NCBI RefSeq assembly: GCF_000292245.2
Contig: NZ_ALPT02000012.1
Span: forward strand, 4,690-68,689
Reading direction: 5' to 3'
DNA length: 64,000 bases
DNA from: Alkalihalobacillus alcalophilus ATCC 27647 = CGMCC 1.3604
GTDB lineage: Bacteria > Bacillota > Bacilli > Bacillales > Bacillaceae_D
Shown: one piece after another, positions 55,548 to 64,000 of the stretch
Layout of the letters: each line of letters starts with the position of its first letter
How positions within the stretch are numbered: position 1 is the first letter of the stretch
Translations under genes and position numbers: made by a program
Notes under the pieces: generated by a model
Database searches by the model: none
The model's input: only the letters and a program-made list of their open reading frames with translations
What the model was told of the DNA's origin: nothing

Positions 55548-56621
55548 TTAGATATGACGATCAACGAACAATTGTTCTTGAATGCGATTTAAGCCATTTT
55601 TAATCATTTTAGCCCTTGCTTCCCCTATTCCTTCTACCTCATCTAATTCATCAATACTTGCAAACATAATATTAGCCAAATCGCCGTATTTATCGATCAA
55701 ATTTTCAATAATGAGCGTAGGCAAGCGTGGAATCCGGTGGAGAATTCGATAACCTCTTGGCATAACCGACTGTTCTTGCACATTAGCCATTCGACTATAA
55801 CCTAATGTTTTGACAATCTCATTATCGTCTAGCAGCTCGGGTGATTCGGCTTTAGTTAATTCACGTAATGTGTCATAGACATCGGTTTTCTTTTCTTTTA
55901 CATAATCCTTTAGTAAATAAATGGCCTCTTTTTCAATATTTGAAACTAATTCATTTAGCTGCATCGTAATAAGGCGACCTTCATCTCCTAATTCATTCAC
56001 ATAATTAATAATTTCACGTTTGATCCTCAAAACCATTTGAACACGATGGATCACTTGAATCACTTCTTGAAACGTGACAAGCTGTTCAAATTCTAGAGCC
56101 CCTAAATTTGTAATGCCTTGATCTAAAACAACTTTATATTTCTCAAGTGTCTGTACCGCTTGATTTGCTTTTGTTAAAATAACGCCAATATCTCTTAAAG
56201 AATAACGATTTTCTCCTTGATACAATGTAATAACATTTCGTCTTTGCGAAATTGAAATCACTAGATTACCTGTTTGTTTAGCGACACGCTCTGCTGTTCG
56301 GTGACGAATCCCTGTTTCATTCGATTCAATCCCGTTGTTTGGAACAAGCTGTGTATTGGCATACAAAATTCTCGTCCCATCCTCATTTAAGATGATGGCT
56401 CCATCCATTTTAGCTAATTCATACAAATAAGCAGGCGAGAAATCGCAATTGATAAAAAATCCACCATCCACGATATTCATCATTTCATTGTTATAACCAA
56501 GAACAATTAGACCTCCTGTGTTCGCCCTTAACACATTATCAATTCCTGCTCTTAACGCCGTCCCTGGTGCAACAAGTCTTAAGACATCTTGAATAAAATC
56601 TCCCTTCTTGCGCTCATCCAT
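55548..56621 (-). CDS. disA: DNA integrity scanning protein DisA (diadenylate cyclase)
   Basis: The 357-residue protein has the DAC catalytic domain with the DGA motif ([12 protein letters not shown]) and RHR motif ([13 protein letters not shown]), a helical spine, and a C-terminal helix-hairpin-helix DNA-binding region ([16 protein letters not shown]). It makes c-di-AMP while scanning chromosomal DNA. It starts seven bases after radA, whose product inhibits DisA in B. subtilis. Confidence 0.98.
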   Translation of the reverse strand: MDERKKGDFIQDVLRLVAPGTALRAGIDNVLRANTGGLIVLGYNNEMMNIVDGGFFINCDFSPAYLYELAKMDGAIILNEDGTRILYANTQLVPNNGIESNETGIRHRTAERVAKQTGNLVISISQRRNVITLYQGENRYSLRDIGVILTKANQAVQTLEKYKVVLDQGITNLGALEFEQLVTFQEVIQVIHRVQMVLRIKREIINYVNELGDEGRLITMQLNELVSNIEKEAIYLLKDYVKEKKTDVYDTLRELTKAESPELLDDNEIVKTLGYSRMANVQEQSVMPRGYRILHRIPRLPTLIIENLIDKYGDLANIMFASIDELDEVEGIGEARAKMIKNGLNRIQEQLFVDRHI

Positions 56622-56628
56622 TCTCCAA

Positions 56629-58005
56629 TTACCCTCCTAACACCGCATCCAATGCTTCTTCTAATGTTGAAACTCCAATCACTTTGATATCTTTTGGAAC
56701 ACTCCATCCACCAATGTTTTTCTCTGGGATGATCGCCCGTTTAAAACCTAATTTTGCCGCTTCATTCACTCGTTGTTCAATTCTCGAAACCCTTCTTATC
56801 TCACCAGTTAGCCCGATCTCCCCAATAGCAACATCCATAGGGTTTGTGACTTGATTACGGAAACTCGAAGCAATACTAATCGCAACCGCTAAATCAATCG
56901 CCGGCTCATCTAATCGTACTCCACCAGCAACATTTAAATAGGCATCCTGATTTTGTAACAATAACCCAACTCTTTTTTCTAACACAGCCATTAATAAAGA
57001 AACACGATTATGATCAATTCCTGTTGCCATCCTTCTTGGATTCCCAAAGCTTGTTGGGCTAATTAAGGCCTGTAACTCGACTAAGACAGGGCGCGTTCCT
57101 TCCATTGATGCAACCACAATTGAGCCTGCTACTCCTTGAGAGCGTTCTTCAAGAAAGATTTCAGAAGGGTTTAACACTTCCTCTAAACCGAGCTCCTTCA
57201 TTTCAAAAATCCCCATCTCATTCGTCGAACCGAAACGATTTTTGACCGCTCTTAAAATTCGATACGTATGGTGACGCTCTCCCTCAAAATAGAGCACCGA
57301 ATCGACCATATGTTCTAACAACTTCGGGCCAGCAATTGAACCTTGTTTCGTAACATGACCGACAATAAAAATAGAAATGCCTCTCGTTTTAGCAATTTTC
57401 ATAAAAGCTGCTGTACATTCTCGAACTTGGGCTACACTTCCCGGTGCTGAGGCAATTTCCTCTTGATAAACCGTTTGAATCGAGTCAATGACGACTAGGA
57501 CTGGGTCCACTTCATCAATGGCTTTTTCAATAAAACTAATGTCAGTCTCTGCTAATACATATAATTCTGCTGTGCTAAGGTTTAATCTGTCCGCCCTAAG
57601 CTTCGTTTGCTTGACCGATTCCTCACCCGATATATATAAAACCCTCTGTTTTTGTTCGGCTAATTTTGATGAAAGCTGTAAAAGAAGGGTTGACTTACCA
57701 ATACCCGGGTCTCCCCCAACTAAAACAAGTGAACCAGGAACGACCCCTCCTCCTAGAACTCGATTTAGTTCCACCATCGTCGTATTAATTCTAGGTTCCT
57801 TCTCACTTTCGACTTTGGTAATCGATTGTGGTTTTGCCGCTCCTTGATTGGCCGACGTTACATAGCTTCTACTTGAAGACTTTGCTGTTTGGTCAAACTC
57901 TTCCACCATCGTATTCCAACCTTGGCAACCCGGACATTTCCCCATCCATTTTGCCGATTCATATCCACATTCTTGACAAACAAATTTTGTTTTCTTCTTT
58001 GCCAC
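56629..58005 (-). CDS. radA: DNA repair protein RadA
   Basis: The 458-residue protein has an N-terminal four-Cys zinc finger (CQECGY...CPGCQGW), Walker [11 protein letters not shown] near residue 93, the KNRFG motif near 255, and a C-terminal Lon-protease-like domain lacking the catalytic Ser/Lys dyad. It is a branch-migration helicase in recombination and transformation. The start is GTG; the ribosome binding site (AAGTAGGTTGATTCA) is weak. Confidence 0.97.
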   Translation of the reverse strand: MAKKKTKFVCQECGYESAKWMGKCPGCQGWNTMVEEFDQTAKSSSRSYVTSANQGAAKPQSITKVESEKEPRINTTMVELNRVLGGGVVPGSLVLVGGDPGIGKSTLLLQLSSKLAEQKQRVLYISGEESVKQTKLRADRLNLSTAELYVLAETDISFIEKAIDEVDPVLVVIDSIQTVYQEEIASAPGSVAQVRECTAAFMKIAKTRGISIFIVGHVTKQGSIAGPKLLEHMVDSVLYFEGERHHTYRILRAVKNRFGSTNEMGIFEMKELGLEEVLNPSEIFLEERSQGVAGSIVVASMEGTRPVLVELQALISPTSFGNPRRMATGIDHNRVSLLMAVLEKRVGLLLQNQDAYLNVAGGVRLDEPAIDLAVAISIASSFRNQVTNPMDVAIGEIGLTGEIRRVSRIEQRVNEAAKLGFKRAIIPEKNIGGWSVPKDIKVIGVSTLEEALDAVLGG

Positions 58006-58143
58006 TGAATCAACCTACTTCCTTGCAAATTACTTGCCTTTATTGTAGCAAAGATCTTTATAAAAAAGTTCAATATATAACTCTTTTTACATATGATGTT
58101 ACTTTTTAACGAATATCATGTATGACACCTTTTAGTCTATGGC

Positions 58144-58178
58144 AAAAAGCCAGGAGATTATGACTGCCCCTGGCTTTT
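58144..58178 (-). terminator. Terminator after clpC
   Basis: AAAAGCCAGG pairs with CCTGGCTTTT around 15 bases, followed by T on the minus strand. An extended -10 (TGCTACAAT, about 58045) lies between it and radA and may be a radA promoter. Confidence 0.85.
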
Positions 58179-58292
58179 ATTATAACTTTTGTACATCTTT
58201 CGGTGAGTGAACATTAGGGCTATTATTCTTTCACTGATGCACACTTATTATTCACTGAACCAATCAACTTGTTGACTTCACCTATTTACTTG

Positions 58293-60734
58293 TTAAACCT
58301 TTGCGTCCTCTTTTGTGACAACGTATAAGGCATCATCCTTCACATCAATTACTGCTTTTTGCCCTTTAGAAATCGTTCCTTTTAGAAGCTCTTCTGAAAG
58401 ACGATCTTCCACTTGTTTTTGTAAGGCACGACGTAATGGACGGGCCCCGTACTCTGGATCATAGCCAATATCGGTAATTTTATCTAATGCTTTTTCCGTT
58501 AATTCTAGCTCAATGCCTTGCTCATAAAGACGCTTCTTTAGCTGTTCTGCCATTAAATTTGTAATTTCACGTACATGTTTTTTCTCTAATGAGTGGAAAA
58601 CAATAATTTCATCGATACGGTTCAAGAATTCAGGACGGAAGCTACGTTTTAACTCACCCATTACTTTATCTTTCATATCCTTATACTCTTGACCCTCACT
58701 TTCAATCGCAAAGCCAAGATACTTATTACGTTTTAAAGCACTTGCTCCGACGTTTGAAGTCATAATAATCGCTGTGTTTCTAAAATCAACTGTCCGGCCT
58801 TTTGAATCCGTTAAACGTCCATCCTCAAGTACTTGTAATAAGATGTTGAATACTTCAGGGTGGGCTTTTTCAATTTCATCTAACAAGATAACTGAATAAG
58901 GCTTACGACGAACCTTCTCGGTCAATTGTCCACCTTCCTCATGACCTACGTATCCAGGAGGAGAACCAACAAGTCGACTTGTCGCATGCTTTTCCATATA
59001 CTCGGACATATCAATTCGAATAACAGAATCCTCATCACCAAATAGTGTTTCAGCAACGGCACGGGCTAATTCGGTTTTTCCGACCCCTGTAGGCCCTAAG
59101 AAAATAAAGGAACCAATCGGACGCTTTGGATCTTTAAGCCCCGCTCTCGCACGGCGAACGGCTTTTGAGATAGAAACAACCGCTTCTTCTTGCCCAACCA
59201 CACGGCCATGAAGGATTTCTTCCATTCGTAGTAAGCGCTCGGTTTCTTCTTCTGCCAATTTGGAAACAGGTACTCCTGTCCAGCTCGCTACAACTTGTGC
59301 GATATCATCGACAACCACTTCTGTATTCTCTTGTCCTTGCTTTTTCTTCCACTCATTTTTCATTTCATCGACTTCTTCTCGTAAACGTTGCTCAGAATCT
59401 CTTAATGAAGCAGCTTTCTCAAATTCCTGACTTTGAACTGCTGCATCTTTTTCTTTACGAGTCTCTTCTAATCTTTGCTCCAACTCTTTTAAGTTAGGTG
59501 GTGCTGTATAAGAACGTAAGCGCACTTTCGATGCCGCTTCATCAATTAAATCAATCGCTTTGTCTGGTAAAAAACGATCTGTAATATAACGATCTGATAG
59601 TTTTACAGCCTCTGAAATCGCATCATCTGTAATCGTTACACGATGGTGGGCCTCATAACGGTCTCTTAATCCTGTTAAAATTTGAATCGATTCTTCAAGA
59701 GTAGGCTCATTTACTTGAATCGGTTGGAAACGACGCTCTAGAGCCGCATCCTTTTCAATATATTTACGATACTCATCTAAAGTCGTAGCTCCAATACATT
59801 GCAGTTCCCCACGGGCTAATGAAGGTTTTAAAATATTTGAAGCATCAATCGCGCCTTCTGCACCACCAGCTCCAATTAATGTATGAAGCTCATCAATGAA
59901 TAAAATCACATTGCCTGCTTGGCGAATTTCATCCATCACTTTTTTCAAACGGTCTTCAAACTCTCCACGGTATTTTGTTCCCGCCACAACTGTACCCATA
60001 TCAAGGGTCATTACTCGTTTATTCCGTAGCGTTTCTGGTACTTCATTGGCAATAATTGATTGAGCCAACCCTTCTGCAATCGCCGTTTTACCGACACCTG
60101 GCTCCCCAATTAAAACAGGGTTGTTTTTTGTACGACGGCTCAGCACTTGAATCACTCGTTCAATTTCCTTGCTACGACCAATAACGGGGTCAAGTGCTTC
60201 TTCTCTTGCAATCGCCGTTAAATCACGGGCCAAACTGTCTAAAGTAGGGGTGCTTGCATGACTTGTTGCCCCACTTTGCTGAGAAGAGCTCCCTACTTCG
60301 TTACTACCTAATAGCTGTAGCACTTGCTGACGGGCTTTGTTTAAGCTTACTCCTAAATTATTTAAAACTCGGGCTGCTACCCCTTCCCCTTCACGGATTA
60401 ACCCTAATAAGATATGCTCCGTGCCAACATAGGAATGACCAAGCTTACGAGCTTCATCCATTGATAATTCAATTACTTTTTTTGCACGAGGTGTATAATG
60501 TATCGTTTTGGATCCTTCTTGACCTTTGCCAATTAAAGTCTCCACTTCTTTTTGGATTTTTTCAGAACCTAACCCTAAAGCTTGTAAGGCTTTTGCCGCA
60601 ATCCCTTCACCCTCACGAATTAATCCAAGAAGAATATGCTCTGTGCCAATATTATTATGACCTAGGCGAATCGCTTCTTCTTGTGCCAATGCTAATACTT
60701 TCTGTGCTCGCTCTGTAAAACGTCCAAACATCAT
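58293..60734 (-). CDS. clpC: ATP-dependent Clp protease ATPase subunit ClpC
   Basis: The 813-residue AAA+ unfoldase has two N-domain repeats ([20 protein letters not shown] and [20 protein letters not shown]), Walker A GEPGVGKT near residue 210, a UVR/middle domain (about 420-455, for MecA and McsB contact) and a second Walker A GPTGVGKT near 545. The ClpP-docking loop [13 protein letters not shown] area is intact. It degrades arginine-phosphorylated and adaptor-delivered proteins. Last gene of the ctsR operon. Confidence 0.99.
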   Translation of the reverse strand: MMFGRFTERAQKVLALAQEEAIRLGHNNIGTEHILLGLIREGEGIAAKALQALGLGSEKIQKEVETLIGKGQEGSKTIHYTPRAKKVIELSMDEARKLGHSYVGTEHILLGLIREGEGVAARVLNNLGVSLNKARQQVLQLLGSNEVGSSSQQSGATSHASTPTLDSLARDLTAIAREEALDPVIGRSKEIERVIQVLSRRTKNNPVLIGEPGVGKTAIAEGLAQSIIANEVPETLRNKRVMTLDMGTVVAGTKYRGEFEDRLKKVMDEIRQAGNVILFIDELHTLIGAGGAEGAIDASNILKPSLARGELQCIGATTLDEYRKYIEKDAALERRFQPIQVNEPTLEESIQILTGLRDRYEAHHRVTITDDAISEAVKLSDRYITDRFLPDKAIDLIDEAASKVRLRSYTAPPNLKELEQRLEETRKEKDAAVQSQEFEKAASLRDSEQRLREEVDEMKNEWKKKQGQENTEVVVDDIAQVVASWTGVPVSKLAEEETERLLRMEEILHGRVVGQEEAVVSISKAVRRARAGLKDPKRPIGSFIFLGPTGVGKTELARAVAETLFGDEDSVIRIDMSEYMEKHATSRLVGSPPGYVGHEEGGQLTEKVRRKPYSVILLDEIEKAHPEVFNILLQVLEDGRLTDSKGRTVDFRNTAIIMTSNVGASALKRNKYLGFAIESEGQEYKDMKDKVMGELKRSFRPEFLNRIDEIIVFHSLEKKHVREITNLMAEQLKKRLYEQGIELELTEKALDKITDIGYDPEYGARPLRRALQKQVEDRLSEELLKGTISKGQKAVIDVKDDALYVVTKEDAKV

Positions 60735-60752
60735 TGACGTCCACCTCCATCA

Positions 60753-61829
60753 TTAATTATCTGTCTTTTCCTCTAACAATAATCGCTCGCGTATTAATGC
60801 CGCTCGCCGCTCATCGCGTTGATCAGCATTCAATACATCCCCTGCAAACTGTTGTAAGAAGCCGGGTTGGGTTAAAATCATTAACTCATTGAGGATATTC
60901 CCTGAAATCCCTTCGATTAACCCTAAATCAATTCCTAATCTGACATCTGATAATCGTTGGGTTGCTTCTTTAGATTCTATGATCCGGCTATTAGATAAAA
61001 TCCCATATGAGCGATAAACTCGATCTTCAAGCTGAAGCTTAGAATTTTCCATCAAATATTGCCGAGCCGATTTTTCCTGATGGATCAATTGTAAAACGAC
61101 TCCGCGTAGGTCTTCGACAATATCTTTTTCAGATTTTCCTAACGTCAATTGATTGGAAACTTGAAATAGGTTACCTAAAGCTTCGCTACCTTCCCCGTAA
61201 ATTCCTCTAACAACTAGACCTAATTGATTAATTGCCGGTAAAATTCTATTTAATTGTTGGGTCATCGCTAGAGCCGGTAAGTGCATCATCACAGATGCTC
61301 TTAAACCTGTCCCTACATTTGTTGGGCAGCTCGTTAAATAACCATGTGTCTCATCAAAAGCATAAGTTAATTGCCCTTCCAACCAATCATCGATAGAACT
61401 TGCCGTTTCTAACCCCTTTAATAGCTGAAACCCAGGAAATAAACATTGTATTCGAAGATGATCCTCCTCATTCAACATAATACTTACAGATTCATCTTCA
61501 CTTAATAATACGGCTCCACACTTAGATTGTTCCGCTAAATTAGGGCTAATCAAATGTTTTTCTACAAGGACTCGCTTTTCATTTACCCGTAATTCATCCA
61601 TTAATAAAAGCTCAACAGGACCAATTTTTTCATTTTCTTTCTCTTGTAATGCCTGTTCCACATGCTTCACAATCGCATGAGACTCCTCTGTAGACGCTAA
61701 TAAAGGAAATTTGAATTGCTTTAAGTTCCTTGCTAAGCGAATTCTACTGCTTAACACAATTTCGGATTCACTTCCAGACTCTTTCATCCAAGGACTAATA
61801 GCTTCAGAAATAAAACGTTGGAGTGACAT
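60753..61829 (-). CDS. mcsB: Protein arginine kinase McsB
   Basis: The 358-residue protein has the guanido-kinase catalytic domain ([40 protein letters not shown]) and a helical C-terminal dimer domain ([14 protein letters not shown]). It phosphorylates arginines on CtsR and on damaged proteins to mark them for ClpCP. The ATG at 61829 follows GAGGAGGGATGAGCTA, four bases after mcsA; the frame open to 61853 is not used. Confidence 0.97.
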   Translation of the reverse strand: MSLQRFISEAISPWMKESGSESEIVLSSRIRLARNLKQFKFPLLASTEESHAIVKHVEQALQEKENEKIGPVELLLMDELRVNEKRVLVEKHLISPNLAEQSKCGAVLLSEDESVSIMLNEEDHLRIQCLFPGFQLLKGLETASSIDDWLEGQLTYAFDETHGYLTSCPTNVGTGLRASVMMHLPALAMTQQLNRILPAINQLGLVVRGIYGEGSEALGNLFQVSNQLTLGKSEKDIVEDLRGVVLQLIHQEKSARQYLMENSKLQLEDRVYRSYGILSNSRIIESKEATQRLSDVRLGIDLGLIEGISGNILNELMILTQPGFLQQFAGDVLNADQRDERRAALIRERLLLEEKTDN

Positions 61830-61833
61830 TAGC

Positions 61834-62361
61834 TCATCCCTCCTCTTGCTCATTTAATTGTGCCGTTAATTCTTTCATTTCATCACGAATCTGAGCTGCC
61901 TGTTCAAACTCTTCATGTTCAATATGTCTTTTCATTTCCTCTTTTAATGCATTGATTTTTCGTTTAAGCTGAATACTTCCACCAATTCGATTAGGTATTT
62001 TCCCTGTATGTGTTTTATTGCCACTATGGACCCTTTTTAAAATCGGCTCTAATTTGCTTTCAAAACTTTCATAACAATGTGCACACCCAAACCTACCGAT
62101 TCTTGTAAACTGCTCATAAGTCATCCCGCAATTTTCACAAGTTAAATTATGAATCTGAGCTGTCTTTCCTTGTACAGGTTGCTCAAAATTTAATAACCCT
62201 GATAATAATTGATGAATAGAGAAGCTATTCGTTCCAGGGAATTGTTCCCCTTTTTCACGAGCACATTGCTCACATATATGGAATTCTGTTTTTTCACCGT
62301 TAATAATCTTCGTAAAATGTAACGTAGCCGGTCTTTCTTGACAATCTTGGCACTTCACCAC
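61834..62361 (-). CDS. mcsA: McsA, activator of McsB
   Basis: The 175-residue protein has two zinc-binding regions (CQDC...CEQC near residues 4-37 and CENCGM...CAHCYE near 85-110) and a C-terminal UVR motif ([20 protein letters not shown]). It activates McsB and delivers it to ClpC. GTG start, probably coupled to ctsR 16 bases upstream. Confidence 0.97.
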   Translation of the reverse strand: MVKCQDCQERPATLHFTKIINGEKTEFHICEQCAREKGEQFPGTNSFSIHQLLSGLLNFEQPVQGKTAQIHNLTCENCGMTYEQFTRIGRFGCAHCYESFESKLEPILKRVHSGNKTHTGKIPNRIGGSIQLKRKINALKEEMKRHIEHEEFEQAAQIRDEMKELTAQLNEQEEG

Positions 62362-62377
62362 TCATCACCACCTCACA

Positions 62378-62851
62378 TCAGTCTTCGGTATCAATATACT
62401 TTAATGTGTTTAACATCGCCCTTAATAAATTAGCCCGAATTTCATCCCTATGTTGAATCGACGTCTGAAAATTCGTTCTCTCCATAACACTTAACATTAA
62501 GTTACTTTCTCTTTTCGTAATCGCCTGCTCTTCATACAAACGAATAATAATATTTTCAGCTGCTTGCTGATCAATCCCTCTACCAATTAATTGAATAATT
62601 TGATCAAACAAAGCCATCTCGTTATGAGGACGTACTTTAATGATTCTAATATAACCGCCGCCCCCTCGCTTACTTTCAACTAAATACCCTTTTTCAATCG
62701 TAAAACGAGTGCCGATCACATAATTAATCTGGGAAGGTACACATTGAAATTGACGAGCCAACTCACTTCGTTTTATTTCGACAATATCTCCATCACTATT
62801 TAAGAGAATTTTCTTTAAATAGCCCTCAATAATATCTGAAATATTTTTCAA
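62378..62851 (-). CDS. ctsR: Transcriptional repressor CtsR
   Basis: The 157-residue heat-sensing repressor has a winged helix-turn-helix (RSELARQFQCVPSQINYVIG) and the glycine-rich wing KRGGGGYIRI. It represses the clp genes by binding tandem heptads. TTG at 62851 sits six bases after GGGGAGGG; the GTG at 62857 overlaps that site. An operator for CtsR itself lies upstream, so the operon is autoregulated. Confidence 0.97.
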   Translation of the reverse strand: MKNISDIIEGYLKKILLNSDGDIVEIKRSELARQFQCVPSQINYVIGTRFTIEKGYLVESKRGGGGYIRIIKVRPHNEMALFDQIIQLIGRGIDQQAAENIIIRLYEEQAITKRESNLMLSVMERTNFQTSIQHRDEIRANLLRAMLNTLKYIDTED

Positions 62852-62896
62852 CTTCACCCCTCCCCTCTATAAAACAATTGACATAAATCTACATTT

Positions 62897-62919
62897 TTTG
62901 ACTTTGACTATCTTTGACT
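62897..62919 (-). promoter_or_regulatory. CtsR operator
   Basis: On the minus strand AGTCAAA-GAT-AGTCAAA (62903-62919) matches the CtsR consensus heptad repeat with its 3-base spacer. A third heptad AGTCAAA (62897-62903) overlaps by one base. It starts at the expected transcription start. Confidence 0.92.
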
Positions 62920-62927
62920 ATATGTAC

Positions 62928-62956
62928 ATTATAAGCAACAGCCAAAAAAAGTGCAA
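62928..62956 (-). promoter_or_regulatory. Sigma-A promoter of the ctsR operon
   Basis: TTGCAC (62951-62956), 17-base spacer, TATAAT (62928-62933) on the minus strand, directly upstream of the CtsR operator. Confidence 0.88.
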
Positions 62957-63011
62957 CAAACTTACACCACCTAGTATAGCCTAACGTTTTTGGAAACATT
63001 CTTTAACTGCT

Positions 63012-63358
63012 CTATATAAATAACAAAAAAACAACTACTTTAACCGCTGGAGCTTTCCATATATATATAAAGGAACGCCATAACCATTCTAATGGGCCGT
63101 ATTAAAAATATTTTAACCATACATAACTACCGATAAGCTGAAAGGAGAAAATAATAATACTTAGTGCTATTCCTAATCTTAAATTAATATCACCAAACAA
63201 GCCTATACTAACAAAAATCAAAATTCCGATTATAGACTGTATTAGGTAATTAGTTAAAGCCATGCGACCTACATACTTAAATGGACTTAGCCTCTTTGCC
63301 CATATTCTATTTTGTAGTAAGAATAATAAGCTAATAAGATAAAATTTATTTGGAAACT
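63012..63358 (-). pseudogene. DUF418 (YeiB-like) membrane protein, 3' fragment with a nonsense codon
   Basis: The minus-strand frame reads RLSPFKYVGRMALTNYLIQS, several hydrophobic segments, then KYF-stop-YGPLEWLWRSFIYIWKAP. The blocks 'GRMALTNYL.QS' and 'GPLEWLWR' are typical of the DUF418 C-terminus. A TAA (63102-63104) replaces the residue before YGPLEW, and the 5' two-thirds of the gene are missing, replaced by repeat sequence from 63360 on. Confidence 0.75.
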
Positions 63359-63359
63359 T

Positions 63360-63475
63360 AGTGGATATTGATGAATGGCGTTCTACTACTCACCGCTCCC
63401 GAAAATCATGCTCCGCTAGGGCACAGGATATTCTTCGTTTTCTACTTTCCATAACTAGTTCTGTCCCAGCCTCTT
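63360..63475. repeat. Dispersed Firmicute-type intergenic repeat
   Basis: On the minus strand it begins GAGGCTGGGACAGAACTAG and ends near CGGGAGCGGTGAGTAG...CCATTCATC. This recalls the 'GAGGCTGGGACA' repeats often seen between genes in Bacillus and relatives (recalled, not checked). It adjoins the truncated DUF418 gene. Confidence 0.55.
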
Positions 63476-63718
63476 TATCGCTTGGCAACGTCCTACTGTC
63501 TCTTCGGTTGTCTTCTTCAGGGAAGTCGTGCATGTCGCTTTTTCTTCGATGTTTCTCACGAAGTCGCACGAAGACAACCGATTCGTCTCACGCCCACCTC
63601 CTGGTTGATTCATGAGGCTTTTTCAATGATGTCTCTCATGAGGTTCTTTTTTAGAAGCTGTTCCTCCGCAGTTGCTGCCCCTGACGGGCCAGAGCTCTTC
63701 ACCGCCCGAGCCTTCTTT
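63476..63718 (-). repeat. Tandem repeat unit 1 carrying the 3' tail of 5S rRNA
   Basis: About 243 bases, about 90 percent identical by eye to unit 2. On the minus strand its end reads AGTAGGACGTTGCCAAGC, the normal 3' end of Bacillus 5S rRNA, but the rest is not 5S. Inside, CGGTTGTCTTC/GAAGACAACCG and CATGAG/CTCATG can form stems. Small open frames here have no coding character. Confidence 0.7.
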
Positions 63719-63727
63719 TTATGCAAA

Positions 63728-63758
63728 TTAAAAACACATTCCTACTGGAATGTGCTTT
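63728..63758 (-). terminator. rrn-type terminator between the repeat units
   Basis: GCACATTCC pairs with GGAATGTGT around AGTA, followed by TTTTAATTT on the minus strand, right after the 5S-like tail of unit 2. Confidence 0.75.
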
Positions 63759-64000
63759 TATCGCTTGGCAACGTCCTACTGTCTCTTCGGTTGTCTTCTT
63801 CAGGGAAGTGGGACACGTCGCTTTTTCCTCGATGTTTCTCACGATGCTGCACGAAGACAACCGATTCGTCTCACGCCCACCTCCTGGTTGATTCATGAGG
63901 CTTTTTCAATGATGTCTCTCATGAGGTTCTTTTTTAGAAGCTGTTCCTTCGCAGCTGCTGCCCCTCACGGGCCAGAGCTCTTCAGCGCCCGAGCGTTCTC
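63759..64000 (-). repeat. Tandem repeat unit 2 carrying the 3' tail of 5S rRNA (to the window edge)
   Basis: Second copy, offset by 283 bases from unit 1, running to the right edge. Its minus-strand end (63761-63781) is again the 5S tail, here followed by the terminator at 63728-63758. The placement before ctsR agrees with the rRNA operons that precede ctsR in B. subtilis. Confidence 0.7.

Noticed and set aside
60254..60718. Plus-strand open frame of 154 codons, Leu-rich
   Set aside because: Antisense of the ClpC N-domain repeats; the Leu richness comes from reversed Glu/Lys codons.
63476..63780. A 5S rRNA gene
   Set aside because: Only the last 18 or so bases match 5S; the remaining 5S sequence is absent.
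63361..63898. Two plus-strand open frames at the right edge
   Set aside because: They run through the tandem repeat units, share a repeated peptide because the DNA is repeated, and lack start signals.
63476..64000. CRISPR-like array
   Set aside because: Two units of about 243 bases with one 40-base gap do not have the short repeat/spacer pattern.

Overview
The window is a conserved chromosomal stretch of a low-GC, endospore-forming Bacillaceae bacterium. Gene order matches the Bacillus block that runs from ctsR to cwlD, and every gene of that block lies on the minus strand, so transcription runs from right to left. Supporting marks are the CtsR-McsA-McsB-ClpC stress operon, DisA, SigH, Rae1, Mini-III, a cysteine T-box before cysE-cysS, TTG starts for rpoB and rpoC, the zinc-type S14, and the spore amidase CwlD. 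No tRNA, CRISPR array, prophage or intact insertion sequence was seen.

Layout in transcription order. 64.0-62.9 kb: tandem repeats carrying the 3' tail of 5S rRNA and a terminator, a broken DUF418 gene, then the CtsR-controlled promoter. 62.9-58.3 kb: ctsR-mcsA-mcsB-clpC (protein quality control). 58.0-52.9 kb: radA, disA, yacL (DNA repair and c-di-AMP) and ispD-ispF (isoprenoids). 52.6-46.2 kb: gltX, the T-box-controlled cysE-cysS, mrnC, rlmB, rae1 and sigH (tRNA charging, rRNA maturation and sporulation sigma factor). 45.9-42.1 kb: rpmG, secE, nusG, rplK, rplA, rplJ, rplL, with several structured leaders. 42.0-28.7 kb: a methyltransferase gene, rpoB, rpoC, an L7Ae-like gene, rpsL, rpsG, fusA, tuf. 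28.5-13.5 kb: the S10-spc-alpha ribosomal cluster, with secY, adk, map, infA and rpoA embedded. 13.3-9.0 kb: ecfA1-ecfA2-ecfT (vitamin uptake energising module), truA, rplM, rpsI.

The conserved order breaks between rpsI and ybaK (about 9.0-1.1 kb). This accessory stretch holds an AT-rich patch of polymorphic-toxin debris: three putative immunity genes, two of them near-identical copies, each preceded by a short toxin-like C-terminal remnant. It also holds a small membrane protein, a secreted protein, a glycine/proline-rich (perhaps spore coat) protein and a three-gene ABC importer of the Fe3+/2-aminoethylphosphonate type. The block then resumes with ybaK and the 5' end of cwlD, which runs off the left edge.

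The most interesting signals are the toxin/immunity graveyard, the structured untranslated regions (a probable attenuator before rplK, a three-way-junction RNA between rplK and rplA, a hairpin-rich rpoB-rpoC spacer), and the 5S-tail repeats at the right edge. I found no convincing wholly new multi-gene system. All homology statements come from reading the translations, not from database searches.
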